From Ruminococcus flavefaciens MA2007 (GTDB taxonomy: Bacteria > Bacillota > Clostridia > Oscillospirales > Ruminococcaceae): DNA of 64,000 bases. Below the pieces are notes generated by a model that did no database searches, was not told the DNA's origin, and saw nothing but the letters and a program-made list of their open reading frames with translations. The position numbers and the translations under genes are program-made. This document shows, in pieces, positions 7,965 through 17,300 of the stretch. The DNA is taken from the NCBI RefSeq assembly GCF_000621845.1, contig NZ_KK211356.1, positions 2,713-66,712 of the forward strand, in the 5' to 3' direction. The number at the start of each line of letters is the position of its first letter. Within the stretch, counting starts at the first letter, position 1.

Positions 7965-10577
7965 ATGAAAAAACTAAAGAAGATCGGGAGCTTTGCGGCG
8001 GCTCTCCTTATGGCCGCTTCACTCCAATGCGCATTTCCGCGTACTATGGCTGAGCAAAGCGCAGACGGACTTTTCATAAACGAGGTCTGCACCCAGAATA
8101 AAAGCAGCTTCAAAGACAGCCTCGGCAGAGCTTCAGACTGGATAGAGCTGTATAACGGCGGCAGCAAGGATATCGACCTGTCAGGCTTCGGTATATCCGA
8201 CAGCGCGGATTTGCCGCTGAGGTTCGTATTTCCGTCGGGAACTGTTATAAAAAAGGGAGGATATCTCCTTGTAGTTGCCGATAAAAAGTCTGAGGGACTG
8301 ACAGAACTGAACACGGGCTTCGGACTGAGCAAGTCAGAGGAGACTCTTATACTTTCGGCTCCTGACGGAACAGCTCTTCAAAAGCTTGAGATACCTGCAC
8401 TTGCGGAGGACTCCTCTTACGGACGTACAGCAAACGGCAGCTTTGCGGTAATGCCGCCTACTCCTGCTGCTGCAAATAAAAATATGCCTGCGGAGCCTGT
8501 ATTCTCGCTGGAATCCGGCTTTTACAGCGCAGACAAGGTCAAGGAGCTGACTATCAGCTCGTCGGACACGGTTTATTATACCCTTGACGGCTCCGATCCG
8601 ACCACATCAAAGACCGCAAAGGTCTACAGCGGCGCTATACCGATGTATGACAGGAGCGCTGATGAGAACGTCTACAGCAAGTATCAGCATGAGGAGAACA
8701 GCGCCTATTCCATAACGCCTACCCAGTGGTTTGAGGCTAATCCCGAGAAAATGGACAAGGCAACTATCGTAAGAGCGGTCTCAAAGTCCGCAGACGGTAC
8801 CTTTGGCAGAGTATCCTCAAAGACATATTTCGTAATGGACGATGAAAAGCTGAAATACTACTCGGGTATACCTGTAGTCTCTCTCGTTACCGATCCCGAT
8901 AACCTCTTCGGCAAGGATAAGGGCATATACGTTACAGGTCAGCAGTATCTTGACTGGCTGAAGACCGACGGCACAACGGAAATGCCTGCAAATTTTATTT
9001 CAACGGGAAAGGCTTGGGAGCGCGAGGCTGATATCACCTATTTCAAGGACGGAGAGCTGGGCTTCTCACAGAAAATGGGCATACGCATAAGAGGCTCGTC
9101 CACGCGGAACAGCGTTGTAAAGAGCTTCAATGTCTATGCAAGGAGCGAATACGGCGATTCAAAGCTGGATTATAAGCTCATTGACGACAATTATTCCACA
9201 GATGACGGCAAAAAGATAAAGCGCTACGATTCATTCGGTCTGAGAGCAGTCTCATGGGTGGACAGGCTCAGAGAGCGCGTGGTGAATTCGTCTCTCCGCG
9301 ATATGCCTGCACTGGCTACCTACGCAGGGGACAGATGTATGCTGTTCATCGACGGCGAGCTGTGGGGAATGTACGAGATAACCGAGAAAGCCTCGGATTA
9401 CTACATACAGTCCAATTACGGCGTTCCTGCGGAAAACGTTTCTTTAGTAAAGAACGGCGAGCTTGAGGAAGGTCCTGACGACGAGCCGCTGAATATTCAG
9501 CTCCTTGGTGAATATTGCCGCGATAATGACCTGACAGTTCCCGAGAATTACGAATATGTGGCTTCACAGGTAGACTTCGAGAGCCTTATCGACTGCTACT
9601 GCACAGGTCTGTACCTCGGCACATGGGACTGGCCTAACTACAACTATCTCATGTGGAGATACACAGGCGACGCCATAGACGGTAATGTCTACAGCGACGG
9701 AAAATGGCGTTTCGGCGCATTTGATTTCGATTATTCAGTGGGACTTACCTATGATGATTTCGGCGGTGTTGAGTCCTATCAGCACGACAGCTTCACAAAA
9801 ATGGACGGTGTTTCAGACGCTATCCCCACTGTGATATTTGCGGAGCTCCTCAAAAATCCCGAGTTCAAGCAGATGTTTGCGGATAAGTTCTATTCCTATG
9901 CCTACTCTGTATTCGAGTCGGACAAAATGGTGAAAGAGCTTGACGACGAGGAAAGCAGGTACATGGACTACCTGACCATGACTGCATGGCGCTGGTGCGA
10001 CGGCGCTCCCGATACGGACTTTGACACGTTCATAGCGGAGCAGGAGAGCTTCTATCACGATGAAATGGACGTAATGCGCACCTTTTTCAAGAACCGCGCA
10101 GGATATGCCGTGGCAAATATGCAGAAATACCTTGGTATCTCCGATAATACCGCGACTGTTACCGTAACAGCACAGGGAAAGGGAAGTATTTCCGTTGATT
10201 CGGCTGATACAGCGCTTTCGGGAAATGTTTGGACGGGCTCATATAACAGCGGACAAAAGGTGACTATTACTGCAAATCCTGAAAAGGGCTATGTTTTCGC
10301 AGGCTGGTCAGGAGCTGTGACTTCCGATTCTCCGACTATAACCGTTGACGCCGACAAGGCAGTCACGCTGACCTGTACCTTCAAGGAGGACTACAAGTCG
10401 GGCGACGTAGACCTTGACGGCAAAATAAAGGTAGCCGACCTGCTTCTTATGTGTAAATATCTCCGAGGAGCAGAAAGCTTCAGTCAGATGCAGTTCATGC
10501 TTGCTGACATGAACGAGGACGGCGCCGCCGATATATTCGACCTTGTTCTGCTTAGAAAGGAACTCCTGAAACAATAA
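7965..10577 (+). CDS. Lamin-tail / CotH / dockerin cell-surface protein
   Basis: 870 residues; AGAGAGG precedes the ATG. Order seen: signal peptide (1-29); lamin-tail-type domain (~34-145, INEVCTQN, DWIELYNGG, DLSGFGISD); chitobiase/hexosaminidase C-terminal type repeat (~175-220, YYTLDGSDPTTS); CotH-type kinase fold (~299-690, GIRIRGSSTRN, DRLRERVVNSSLRD, FDFDYSVG); an InlB-type bacterial repeat (~722-795, TITANPEKGYVFAGWSG); C-terminal dockerin (~810-870, DVDLDGKIKVADL and DMNEDGAADIFDL). CotH family members phosphorylate secreted proteins in spore formers; a cellulosomal CotH could modify a protein partner on the cell surface, but the substrate is not known. Single-gene unit with its own terminator. 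Confidence 0.9.
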   Translation: MKKLKKIGSFAAALLMAASLQCAFPRTMAEQSADGLFINEVCTQNKSSFKDSLGRASDWIELYNGGSKDIDLSGFGISDSADLPLRFVFPSGTVIKKGGYLLVVADKKSEGLTELNTGFGLSKSEETLILSAPDGTALQKLEIPALAEDSSYGRTANGSFAVMPPTPAAANKNMPAEPVFSLESGFYSADKVKELTISSSDTVYYTLDGSDPTTSKTAKVYSGAIPMYDRSADENVYSKYQHEENSAYSITPTQWFEANPEKMDKATIVRAVSKSADGTFGRVSSKTYFVMDDEKLKYYSGIPVVSLVTDPDNLFGKDKGIYVTGQQYLDWLKTDGTTEMPANFISTGKAWEREADITYFKDGELGFSQKMGIRIRGSSTRNSVVKSFNVYARSEYGDSKLDYKLIDDNYSTDDGKKIKRYDSFGLRAVSWVDRLRERVVNSSLRDMPALATYAGDRCMLFIDGELWGMYEITEKASDYYIQSNYGVPAENVSLVKNGELEEGPDDEPLNIQLLGEYCRDNDLTVPENYEYVASQVDFESLIDCYCTGLYLGTWDWPNYNYLMWRYTGDAIDGNVYSDGKWRFGAFDFDYSVGLTYDDFGGVESYQHDSFTKMDGVSDAIPTVIFAELLKNPEFKQMFADKFYSYAYSVFESDKMVKELDDEESRYMDYLTMTAWRWCDGAPDTDFDTFIAEQESFYHDEMDVMRTFFKNRAGYAVANMQKYLGISDNTATVTVTAQGKGSISVDSADTALSGNVWTGSYNSGQKVTITANPEKGYVFAGWSGAVTSDSPTITVDADKAVTLTCTFKEDYKSGDVDLDGKIKVADLLLMCKYLRGAESFSQMQFMLADMNEDGAADIFDLVLLRKELLKQ

Positions 10578-10587
10578 TACCATATCA

Positions 10588-10615
10588 AACAGCTCCCCTC
10601 GGGGAGCTGTTTTGC
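10588..10615 (+). terminator. Terminator of the CotH/dockerin gene
   Basis: AACAGCTCCCC/GGGGAGCTGTT hairpin with tight TC loop and following T residues, just after the stop at 10577. Confidence 0.75.
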
Positions 10616-10686
10616 TGTTATAGCGGCATTGCAGTCAAACATTAAGCAAATTAACAGAATGTTCCGCAATACGCTGTAATGTTTGA

Positions 10687-10715
10687 TTGACAGGCTGAAA
10701 ATACAGTGCTATGAT
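10687..10715 (+). promoter_or_regulatory. Housekeeping-type promoter upstream of the ECF sigma gene
   Basis: TTGACA at 10687-10692 and TATGAT at 10710-10715 with exactly 17 bases between them. The transcript would have a leader of about 125 bases. Confidence 0.6.
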
Positions 10716-10774
10716 ATAATTGAAGATATGTGTCCGAGAGAAAAAAATTTTTTTCGGAAAAATAAAAATTTGGG

Positions 10775-10804
10775 TGCGTAAATTTCAGAGTTCATACGTC
10801 TAAT
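10775..10804 (+). promoter_or_regulatory. Possible ECF-type autoregulatory promoter
   Basis: TGCGTAA (10775-10781) followed about 15 bases later by CGTCTAAT (10797-10804). The CGTC core with following A/T resembles -10 elements of many ECF promoters, which are often autoregulated. The -35 lacks the usual AAC, so confidence is limited. Confidence 0.35.
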
Positions 10805-10848
10805 AGATATAAAGCAAATTTGCCTTAAAAACATAAGGGGGTAATCTA

Positions 10849-11403
10849 ATGGGAAACGATGCAGAGCGCTACCGCCGTTTCCTTGATGGTGATGATAATG
10901 GATTAATAGAAATAATTGATGAATATCATGAGGGAATGTCGCTTTACCTCAACAGTATAGTGAATAATATGTGCCTTGCCGATGATATAGTGCAGGAGAC
11001 CTTCGTAAAGCTTGCCATTAAAAAGCCGCCTTTCCGGGGGAAGTGCTCATTCAAGACGTGGCTTTTCACTATTGCGAGGAACTGCGCAATCGACCATCTG
11101 AGGAAGGATCAGAAAATTTCAGATTTGTCTCTTGATGAATATCTTGTTATATCCGATGTTACCGACACAGAAAAGGAATACTTCAAGGAAGAGCAGAAAA
11201 AGGAGCTTTACAGAGCTATGAAGCGCCTTAATCCCGAGTATTATCAGGTGCTCTACCTTATGTATTTCGAGGACCTTGATACCTCGGATATAGCAAGGAT
11301 AATGCACAAAGCAAAACGACAGGTCAGCGATCTGATTTTCAGAGCGAGAAAGTCATTAAGATCTGAACTTGAAAGGAAGGGCTTTATTTATGAGAGATAC
11401 TAA
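10849..11403 (+). CDS. ECF-type RNA polymerase sigma factor
   Basis: 184 residues, ATG after AAGGGGGTAATC. Sigma region 2 spans about residues 25-95 (ADDIVQETFVKL, FKTWLFTIARNCAIDHLRKD) and region 4 about 120-180 (YQVLYLMYFEDLDTSDIARIM with helix-turn-helix). No region 3, so it is an ECF/group 4 sigma. It directs RNA polymerase to a special promoter class, usually under control of a membrane partner. The next gene starts inside its last codons (11390, overlap 14 bases) and encodes a membrane protein with short cytoplasmic N-terminus, the usual layout of a sigma/anti-sigma pair. Its regulon cannot be assigned from sequence alone. Confidence 0.93.
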   Translation: MGNDAERYRRFLDGDDNGLIEIIDEYHEGMSLYLNSIVNNMCLADDIVQETFVKLAIKKPPFRGKCSFKTWLFTIARNCAIDHLRKDQKISDLSLDEYLVISDVTDTEKEYFKEEQKKELYRAMKRLNPEYYQVLYLMYFEDLDTSDIARIMHKAKRQVSDLIFRARKSLRSELERKGFIYERY

Positions 11404-13726
11404 GGATATCGCAGAAGCCGTATTCAGGATACGTGACGAGCATCTTGCAAGGCAGAGAAAAAAGCGCATACGTGCCGAGAAAGCCTGTGCCGCAGTTTCG
11501 GCTATTGCTGCCGCAGTTGTCATAACCGCAAAAGCAGCCGACCTTGCTTATGACAGCAAGCCTTCGCGTCAGCCTGAGATGAGCTCGGTAATTGCTGTGA
11601 CTACCGAGGCTGCAAGCGAGACGGTTACCGATGTGCGCAGCACCGAAGCAGCTGTATCGACTGTTGTCACCAATACAACAGCTCCTGTAAAAACGACAGC
11701 AAAGCCCGTAACTTCCGTGACAAAAGCCGCTTTCTCCATGATATCATCAGCCGCAGGAAACAAAGCAGTGAATACTGTGACAACAGTATCAGATGCTGCA
11801 AAAGCTGACACAAATGCTGACACGAACAACACACAACCACCTGTTACTACCGATATCAATGAAGATGATTGCAAGGAGGTAATCAGAATGAAAGTAATAA
11901 ACGTTAAGAAATATCTTGCTGCTCTTTCAGCAGCCGCAATGGCTTCCGCTTCAGTCAATATGCCTGCAAATGCTCAGGCTATGTACACACCCAAGCCTAT
12001 AGACTCTCTCGCAGACGCTGTCATTTACTTTGAGGCAAATACCGATAAAATGGACTTTGACGGCAGCGGAAAATTAAACGGCTTCGATGCATATGCGCTT
12101 TTCACATATATGAATGAGCCTGAGTCGCTCCCCGAGGGCTATGCTGCAAAATGTGCTGAGTACGGTGATTTCAACAAGGACGGAGTAATCGATACTCTCG
12201 ACACCGACCTGTTCAAGGAGATATGTGAACTCAGATATATGCTGGAAGATTATGGAAATTATATAGACAATGCTGAATATCTGCTCCCTGCGGGTACAGA
12301 TCCTCATAAACACGTCTACAGGACAGTATCTCCCGACGCTCCTGCCGAGCTGAAAGAAAAGCTTCTGAATAATGTTTATGTTGACGAGAGCTATACCTAT
12401 GGTTCGGACGAGAACAAAAAAATCTTTATAGACTATTTCTTCTTTAATCTAAGAAATTCTGCATTTCCGACCGAGTATACCTATGATAAGTATAACGACG
12501 CATATTATAAGAGATTCATCGAAAACTATGACGCAGAAAAGTACAGCTTTGATATAAATGAGGACGGAATCGTTGATCTGAAAGACCTCTATGACATTTT
12601 TATCTATGATGTAGCTTCTGCTGACGAGGGCGGCCCGATATGCAAGAATTCTTATTTCGGACAGTTTAATAATGTCGAAAAGATCATCAACGGTCAGACA
12701 TGGATCGTTGCCGATAAAGATAATCCGCTTCGCAAGCGCCTTCCTATGTCAGAGGAGTTCAAGCAGCAGCTCTGGGCTAAGTGCGAGCCGTTATACGACT
12801 ATGTTTATTCGTTTTTAGATTACTACAAGGACGATATGTATCTGTGCGATCAGACAGTATTTGACATTATCGCAAGATATATCGTCAGCAATACGGAGCT
12901 TGACATGGTAAATATGAGCAGTCTGTATTATGTACAGTATCACGGAGACCTTATGCTCTGCGACCATTCTGTAAGTGAGTACTTTGCAGGTGAGTTATCA
13001 TGGATATTAAGGCAGCACTTTAACAGGACGGATAGTCAGAATGATGACATTTACGAAAGAAAAGCGTCCGAAAAGTATTATACAGCTATCGCAGATCACG
13101 ATTATATGCATGATAACGATATTTACAGAGCAATGATAGCTGAGACAAAGGATGTGCTGAAAAGCGGTCTCAAAAATGATATGTTCGACATAAATAAGGA
13201 CGGCGAGATAAATTATCTGGATTCATATGTCTTTGAGCTGTATATTGGCGACCTTATCAAAGGCATAACTGCTGAAAAGAGTATACTTCCTGCTGATATG
13301 TGGAATTTCATCGACCAGAATGTAGAGCTTGACAATGATGATATCCCGGGAACATTCGGCGATTTCATGCTGTATCAAGCCGCAGTTGGCTCGCCTTTTG
13401 AACAGCCTCAGTACAAGCTGGATATATACTACCTCCAGCTTCTTGAGAAAAAGGGACTGGTAGACCTCAGCGATATCAGACCATATATCGAGCAGCTCTG
13501 CAAGGACAAGGAAGCAGGCGACGTTGACTTCGACGGCAGTGTAAATGCTATCGACGCAAGCTATGTGCTCAGCTACTATGCAGAAACATCTGTAAATGCG
13601 GAGATAAGCAACGTTACCGTAGCTCACATGGAGTATATGGCAGACGTCAACACAGACGGAAAAGTAAACAGCGTAGACGCTTCCGAGATACTTTCGGCCT
13701 ATGCTGAAAATGCAGTAAAAAACTAA
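11390..13726 (+). CDS. Anti-sigma-like membrane segment in frame with a secreted multi-EF-hand dockerin protein
   Basis: ATG 11390 after AGGAAGG, translationally coupled to the sigma gene; 778 residues if read through. Residues 1-~35 are basic and cytoplasmic, ~28-52 a membrane helix, ~55-160 Thr/Ser/Val-rich. At residue 167 (base 11888) a complete second gene start is embedded: AAGGAGGT, 7-base spacer, ATG and a textbook signal peptide ending ANAQA. The remainder carries six calcium-loop motifs (DFDGSGKLNG, DFNKDGVIDT, DINEDGIVDL, DINKDGEINY, DVDFDGSVNA, DVNTDGKVNS); the last two form a canonical C-terminal dockerin. Two products seem likely: a fused membrane form and a free secreted form. 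The anti-sigma role is inferred from position and topology; no classic zinc-binding anti-sigma motif is seen. Confidence 0.75.
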   Translation: MRDTKDIAEAVFRIRDEHLARQRKKRIRAEKACAAVSAIAAAVVITAKAADLAYDSKPSRQPEMSSVIAVTTEAASETVTDVRSTEAAVSTVVTNTTAPVKTTAKPVTSVTKAAFSMISSAAGNKAVNTVTTVSDAAKADTNADTNNTQPPVTTDINEDDCKEVIRMKVINVKKYLAALSAAAMASASVNMPANAQAMYTPKPIDSLADAVIYFEANTDKMDFDGSGKLNGFDAYALFTYMNEPESLPEGYAAKCAEYGDFNKDGVIDTLDTDLFKEICELRYMLEDYGNYIDNAEYLLPAGTDPHKHVYRTVSPDAPAELKEKLLNNVYVDESYTYGSDENKKIFIDYFFFNLRNSAFPTEYTYDKYNDAYYKRFIENYDAEKYSFDINEDGIVDLKDLYDIFIYDVASADEGGPICKNSYFGQFNNVEKIINGQTWIVADKDNPLRKRLPMSEEFKQQLWAKCEPLYDYVYSFLDYYKDDMYLCDQTVFDIIARYIVSNTELDMVNMSSLYYVQYHGDLMLCDHSVSEYFAGELSWILRQHFNRTDSQNDDIYERKASEKYYTAIADHDYMHDNDIYRAMIAETKDVLKSGLKNDMFDINKDGEINYLDSYVFELYIGDLIKGITAEKSILPADMWNFIDQNVELDNDDIPGTFGDFMLYQAAVGSPFEQPQYKLDIYYLQLLEKKGLVDLSDIRPYIEQLCKDKEAGDVDFDGSVNAIDASYVLSYYAETSVNAEISNVTVAHMEYMADVNTDGKVNSVDASEILSAYAENAVKN
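11873..11890 (+). promoter_or_regulatory. Strong internal ribosome binding site and start codon
   Basis: AAGGAGGT (11873-11880), spacer AATCAGA, ATG at 11888, in the same frame as the upstream coding sequence. The encoded MKVINVKKYLAAL start is a typical lipid-free signal peptide, so this site probably starts an independent 612-residue secreted protein ending at 13726. Confidence 0.75.
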
Positions 13727-13736
13727 AAGCATAATA

Positions 13737-13774
13737 AAAGCCATGCAGGAATGCCCCTGCATGGCTTTTTTCTT
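13737..13774 (+). terminator. Terminator after the sigma/dockerin operon
   Basis: AAGCCATGCAGG/CCTGCATGGCTT stem followed by a T-rich run, 10 bases after the stop codon. Confidence 0.85.
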
Positions 13775-13850
13775 TTACTTCAGAAATTCTTCAAGCGTCA
13801 TTTTAACAGTGTTCTTTGTAACTGCGCGGTAGGCGTAATATGAAATATAA
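13775..13850 (-). pseudogene. Remnant of a dockerin C-terminus
   Basis: Read on the minus strand, this segment encodes YISYYAYRAVTKNTVK followed by MTLEEFLK and TAA. This aligns with the end of the dockerin at 6546-7778 (YVLSYYAYNATSKTKISFTDYLKK). No calcium loop or other homologous sequence precedes it, and no start codon context is seen, so it appears to be the leftover 3' end of a deleted dockerin gene. Confidence 0.55.
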
Positions 13851-14209
13851 TGTTTAAAGTATTTTGTGAAATTGATAAGACATTTTTCGCAGCCGGAACG
13901 TGTGCGCAATAAAACTGAAATTCCTTGGACAATATCACCAAAAGCTCATTTTTACAGTTTTTAGTGAACTGTGTGAACGAAATATTTCGGAAATAGTTTG
14001 CTTAGGTAATAAAAATGCTAAAAATATCATAATAATATCATAATATTACAAAAAACCTGACCATTTATTGCGAAGTAATAGCTAAATATTGCGGTTTTGT
14101 TAATAGCTTATTTACTTTTGTTATTGTTTATTGTATATTTAAAATAAAGATATTAGACAATTATGCCATACATTAGGCATAATAACCGTTTTGGGTGGAT
14201 TATTTATCA
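13851..14209. other. AT-rich upstream region of the double esterase gene
   Basis: No gene is seen. It is very AT-rich and should hold the promoter of the gene at 14351; several weak -10-like sequences exist but none has a convincing -35 partner. It contains the inverted repeat listed at 14161. Confidence 0.5.
14161..14182. promoter_or_regulatory. Inverted repeat TTATGCC-N8-GGCATAA
   Basis: Perfect 7-base arms separated by 8 bases, upstream of the leader of the double esterase gene. It could be an operator or a small hairpin near the transcript start. No second copy was noticed in the window. Confidence 0.35.
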
Positions 14210-14350
14210 CAGTGTTTCTTCTGGCTGGGACATTCAGAGGTCAGCTGTACCCCTCTTATACGGCGGCTTCTGCATTTAAACCAGAAAAATTGTCCTGCTT
14301 ATTTTACGGAACGTTATTCAGGACTACATATAATAAAAGGAGTGATTGAA
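14210..14350 (+). promoter_or_regulatory. 5' leader resembling that of the 1601 xylanase gene
   Basis: Shares GTTTCT, TCAG(AGG)TCAGC, CGGCGGCTTC and the AAAGGAGTGAT-GTG start context with the leader at 1524-1600. The first residues are also alike (MKLSKMKRVISGAVSA and MKLSKMKKIISGTVSA), so leader and signal peptide may have spread as one cassette. Confidence 0.35.
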
Positions 14351-17300
14351 GTGAAACTTTCAAAAATGAAGAAGATCATCAGCGGAACCGTATCCGCAGT
14401 AATGATCGCGGCGTCCGTACCCATCTCAGCTAATGCGGGCGGTTTCAATTTCGGCGGTGATAACGGCGGCATGACATGGGGCGGCTGGGGAAATAACGGC
14501 GGCGGACAGGACTGGAGCGGCTTTGCGGGCGGCTTCGAGACCAACGGAAACACCAACATAGGCTCAGACGCAGGCAATGGCGGAAACGCTCAGTCAGGTC
14601 TCAACTCTCAGATCAAGGGCGATATGCCTACAAGGGTACCGAACGGCGCTGAAAAGACAAGCCAGTGCAAGGTGGAGAACAAGACCTATAACTGCAAATT
14701 TACAGGCAAGCAGAAAAAGTGCAATGTTATTCTCCCTCCGAACTACAATTCAAGCAAGAAATATCCTGTAATGTTCGTTCTCCACGGAATCATGGGAAGC
14801 GAGAACGATATGGTAAGCGGCATGGGCGTTCAGGAGCTCATGACAGGTCTTATGTCAAGCGGTCAGGCTGAGGAGTTCATCGTTGTAACTCCGAATATGT
14901 TCACAAGCAAGACTATGAACAGCCCAAGCGGTATCAACCAGCAGACCTGTGCAGAGTACGACAACTTCCTCTATGACGTTACAGACAGCCTTCTTCCTTT
15001 CATCAAGGAGAACTACTCCGTTAAGGAAGGCAGAGAATATACAGCTATCACAGGCTTCTCAATGGGCGGCCGTGAGGCTATCTACTGCGGACTTATGCGC
15101 CCCGATGTATTCGGATATGTAGGCGGCGCCTGCCCTGCACCCGGTATCACACCCGGTAAGGACTCGTTCATGACTCACCCCGGCTGTATGCAGGAGAGTG
15201 AGATGAAGTTCAGAGACGTAGGTCCCGAGCCTGCTGTATTCATGATAACAGGTGGAACCAACGACAGCGTTGTTGGTACATTCCCCAAGCAGTACAGCGA
15301 CATTCTCACAAGAAACGGCGTTAATCACGTTTACCAGTCTATCCCCGGCGGCGGACATGACGCTAACTCTGTAAAGCCTCATCTCTATACATTCATGAGA
15401 TATGCTTTCAAGGCTTCAGCAAGTGAGCCTGTTACAACAACTACTACAACTGCTGCAACGACTACAACTACTAAAGCAACAACAACTACCACAGCAGAAC
15501 CCGTAGTTACTACAACTACAGTTCAGAATGAGCAGAACTCACAGGGCGGCGGCTTCGGCGGCGATATCTCCGCAAAGGTAACTAAGTGGGGCGACGCAAA
15601 CAACGACGGCACAGTTGATATGGGCGACGTAGTTCTTATCATGCAGTCTCTTGCCAACCCCGATAAGTATAAGCTTTCAGAGCCAGGTCTCTACAACGCA
15701 GACGCTTATGAGGCAGGCAGCGGTATTACTTCAAACGACGCCCTTGCTATCCAGAAGTACCTCTTAGGTCTGATAACAAAGCTTCCTGAGAGCTATTCTG
15801 TAAATGTGACTACAGCACCTGTTACTACAACAGTAACAACAACTGCTGAAGTTACAACAACTACTACTGCAGCTCCTGTATCAGGCGGCGCTCTGAATAA
15901 TAACTTCGATTCAGGCGTTGGCGACTGGGCAGGCAGAGGCTCAGCTTCTGTTACCGCTACAGACGCAGCTTATTACGGCGCGTCAGGTCAGTCTATGCTT
16001 ATCACAGACAGAAACGCTGAGTGGAACGGTGCGGCTATAAGCCTCGGCTCAGACTTCCAGCCAGGTCAGACATACAGCGTAAGTCTTGCAGCTCTCCAGA
16101 TGTCAGGCAGCTCCGCTGAGATACAGATATCTCTCCAGCAGGGCGGCAACGGCGGCGGAAGCGCTGTTTACACATCTATCGCAAAGGCGACCTGCGAGAG
16201 CGGCGTATGGACAAAGATAGAGAACACATCATTCACTATCCCTGACAATGCAGGCGATATGACACTCTACGTTGAGACTGTTGAGTCTTCGGGAGACCTT
16301 ATGGATATTTATATTGACGATGTACTGGTTGCAGCTGAGGGCACAAAGTCAGCAGTTACAACAGGCGGCACAGGCAAGGTGCCTGAGATAGTTGTTCCTC
16401 CTACACCTACAGTAGACACTACTAAGTGGGATAACTACAAGGAGACAGCTTCGGCTCAGTATATCGACTTCTACAAGAGCTCGATAAAGCACATGGGCAA
16501 CACATACAGACTTACTCAGAAGCTCACTGCTGCTGAGAGCGGTTCACCTCTGACAGTTGCTTACCTCGGTGGTTCTATCACTGAGGGCAAGAATTACACA
16601 ACACCATTTTCCAACTACCTCAGGACAACATTTGCTAAGGGCAGCTTCAAGGAGATAAACGCAGGTCTCTCAGGAACTTCTTCCGTTGTTGGTCTCGTCC
16701 GCAGCGAAAAGCAGATAGTTGAGCAGAAGCCTGATATCATCTTCCTCGAATTCTCGGTAAACGACCACGAGGATATCATGTACAAGAAGTGCTTCGAGAG
16801 CTGTATCAAGAAGTTCCTTGATATGCCTAACGAGCCGGCTGTAGGTATCATCATCACCCGTGCAAAGGGCGGCTTCTCAAGCCAGTCACAGATGTATCCT
16901 ATCGGCAAGAACTTCGATATCCCTGTAATTAGCATGGACGACGCTCTTACAAAGGCATTCAACAGCAACTTCCTCCAGCCAGGCGACTACTACACAGACG
17001 AGTATCACCCACACCAGAAGGGCGGACAGCTTGTAGCTGACTGTATGGCTTACTATGTTCGTCAGGCATTAAAGAGCGAGAACCAGTCCGCAGGCTATAC
17101 TCAGCCTACTAAGTACGTATACGGCGCAGAGTATGCAAACTGCGTGAACGTTGATCCTAAGAATCTGACAAACTTCAACGCAGGTTCATGGAAGTCAGGC
17201 GGCGGTTATAACAATAACCCTGGTCTCAACTACTCATACACACTCAACGGCGGCAGTCCTATGACCTTCAAGACACAGGGCAAGGGACTCATCATCGTAT

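Noticed and set aside
14195-14350. Upstream extension of the double esterase reading frame
   Set aside because: The 52 extra residues have no signal-peptide character at their start, whereas GTG 14351 follows AAGGAGTGAT and begins the same MKLSKMK signal peptide as the 1601 gene.
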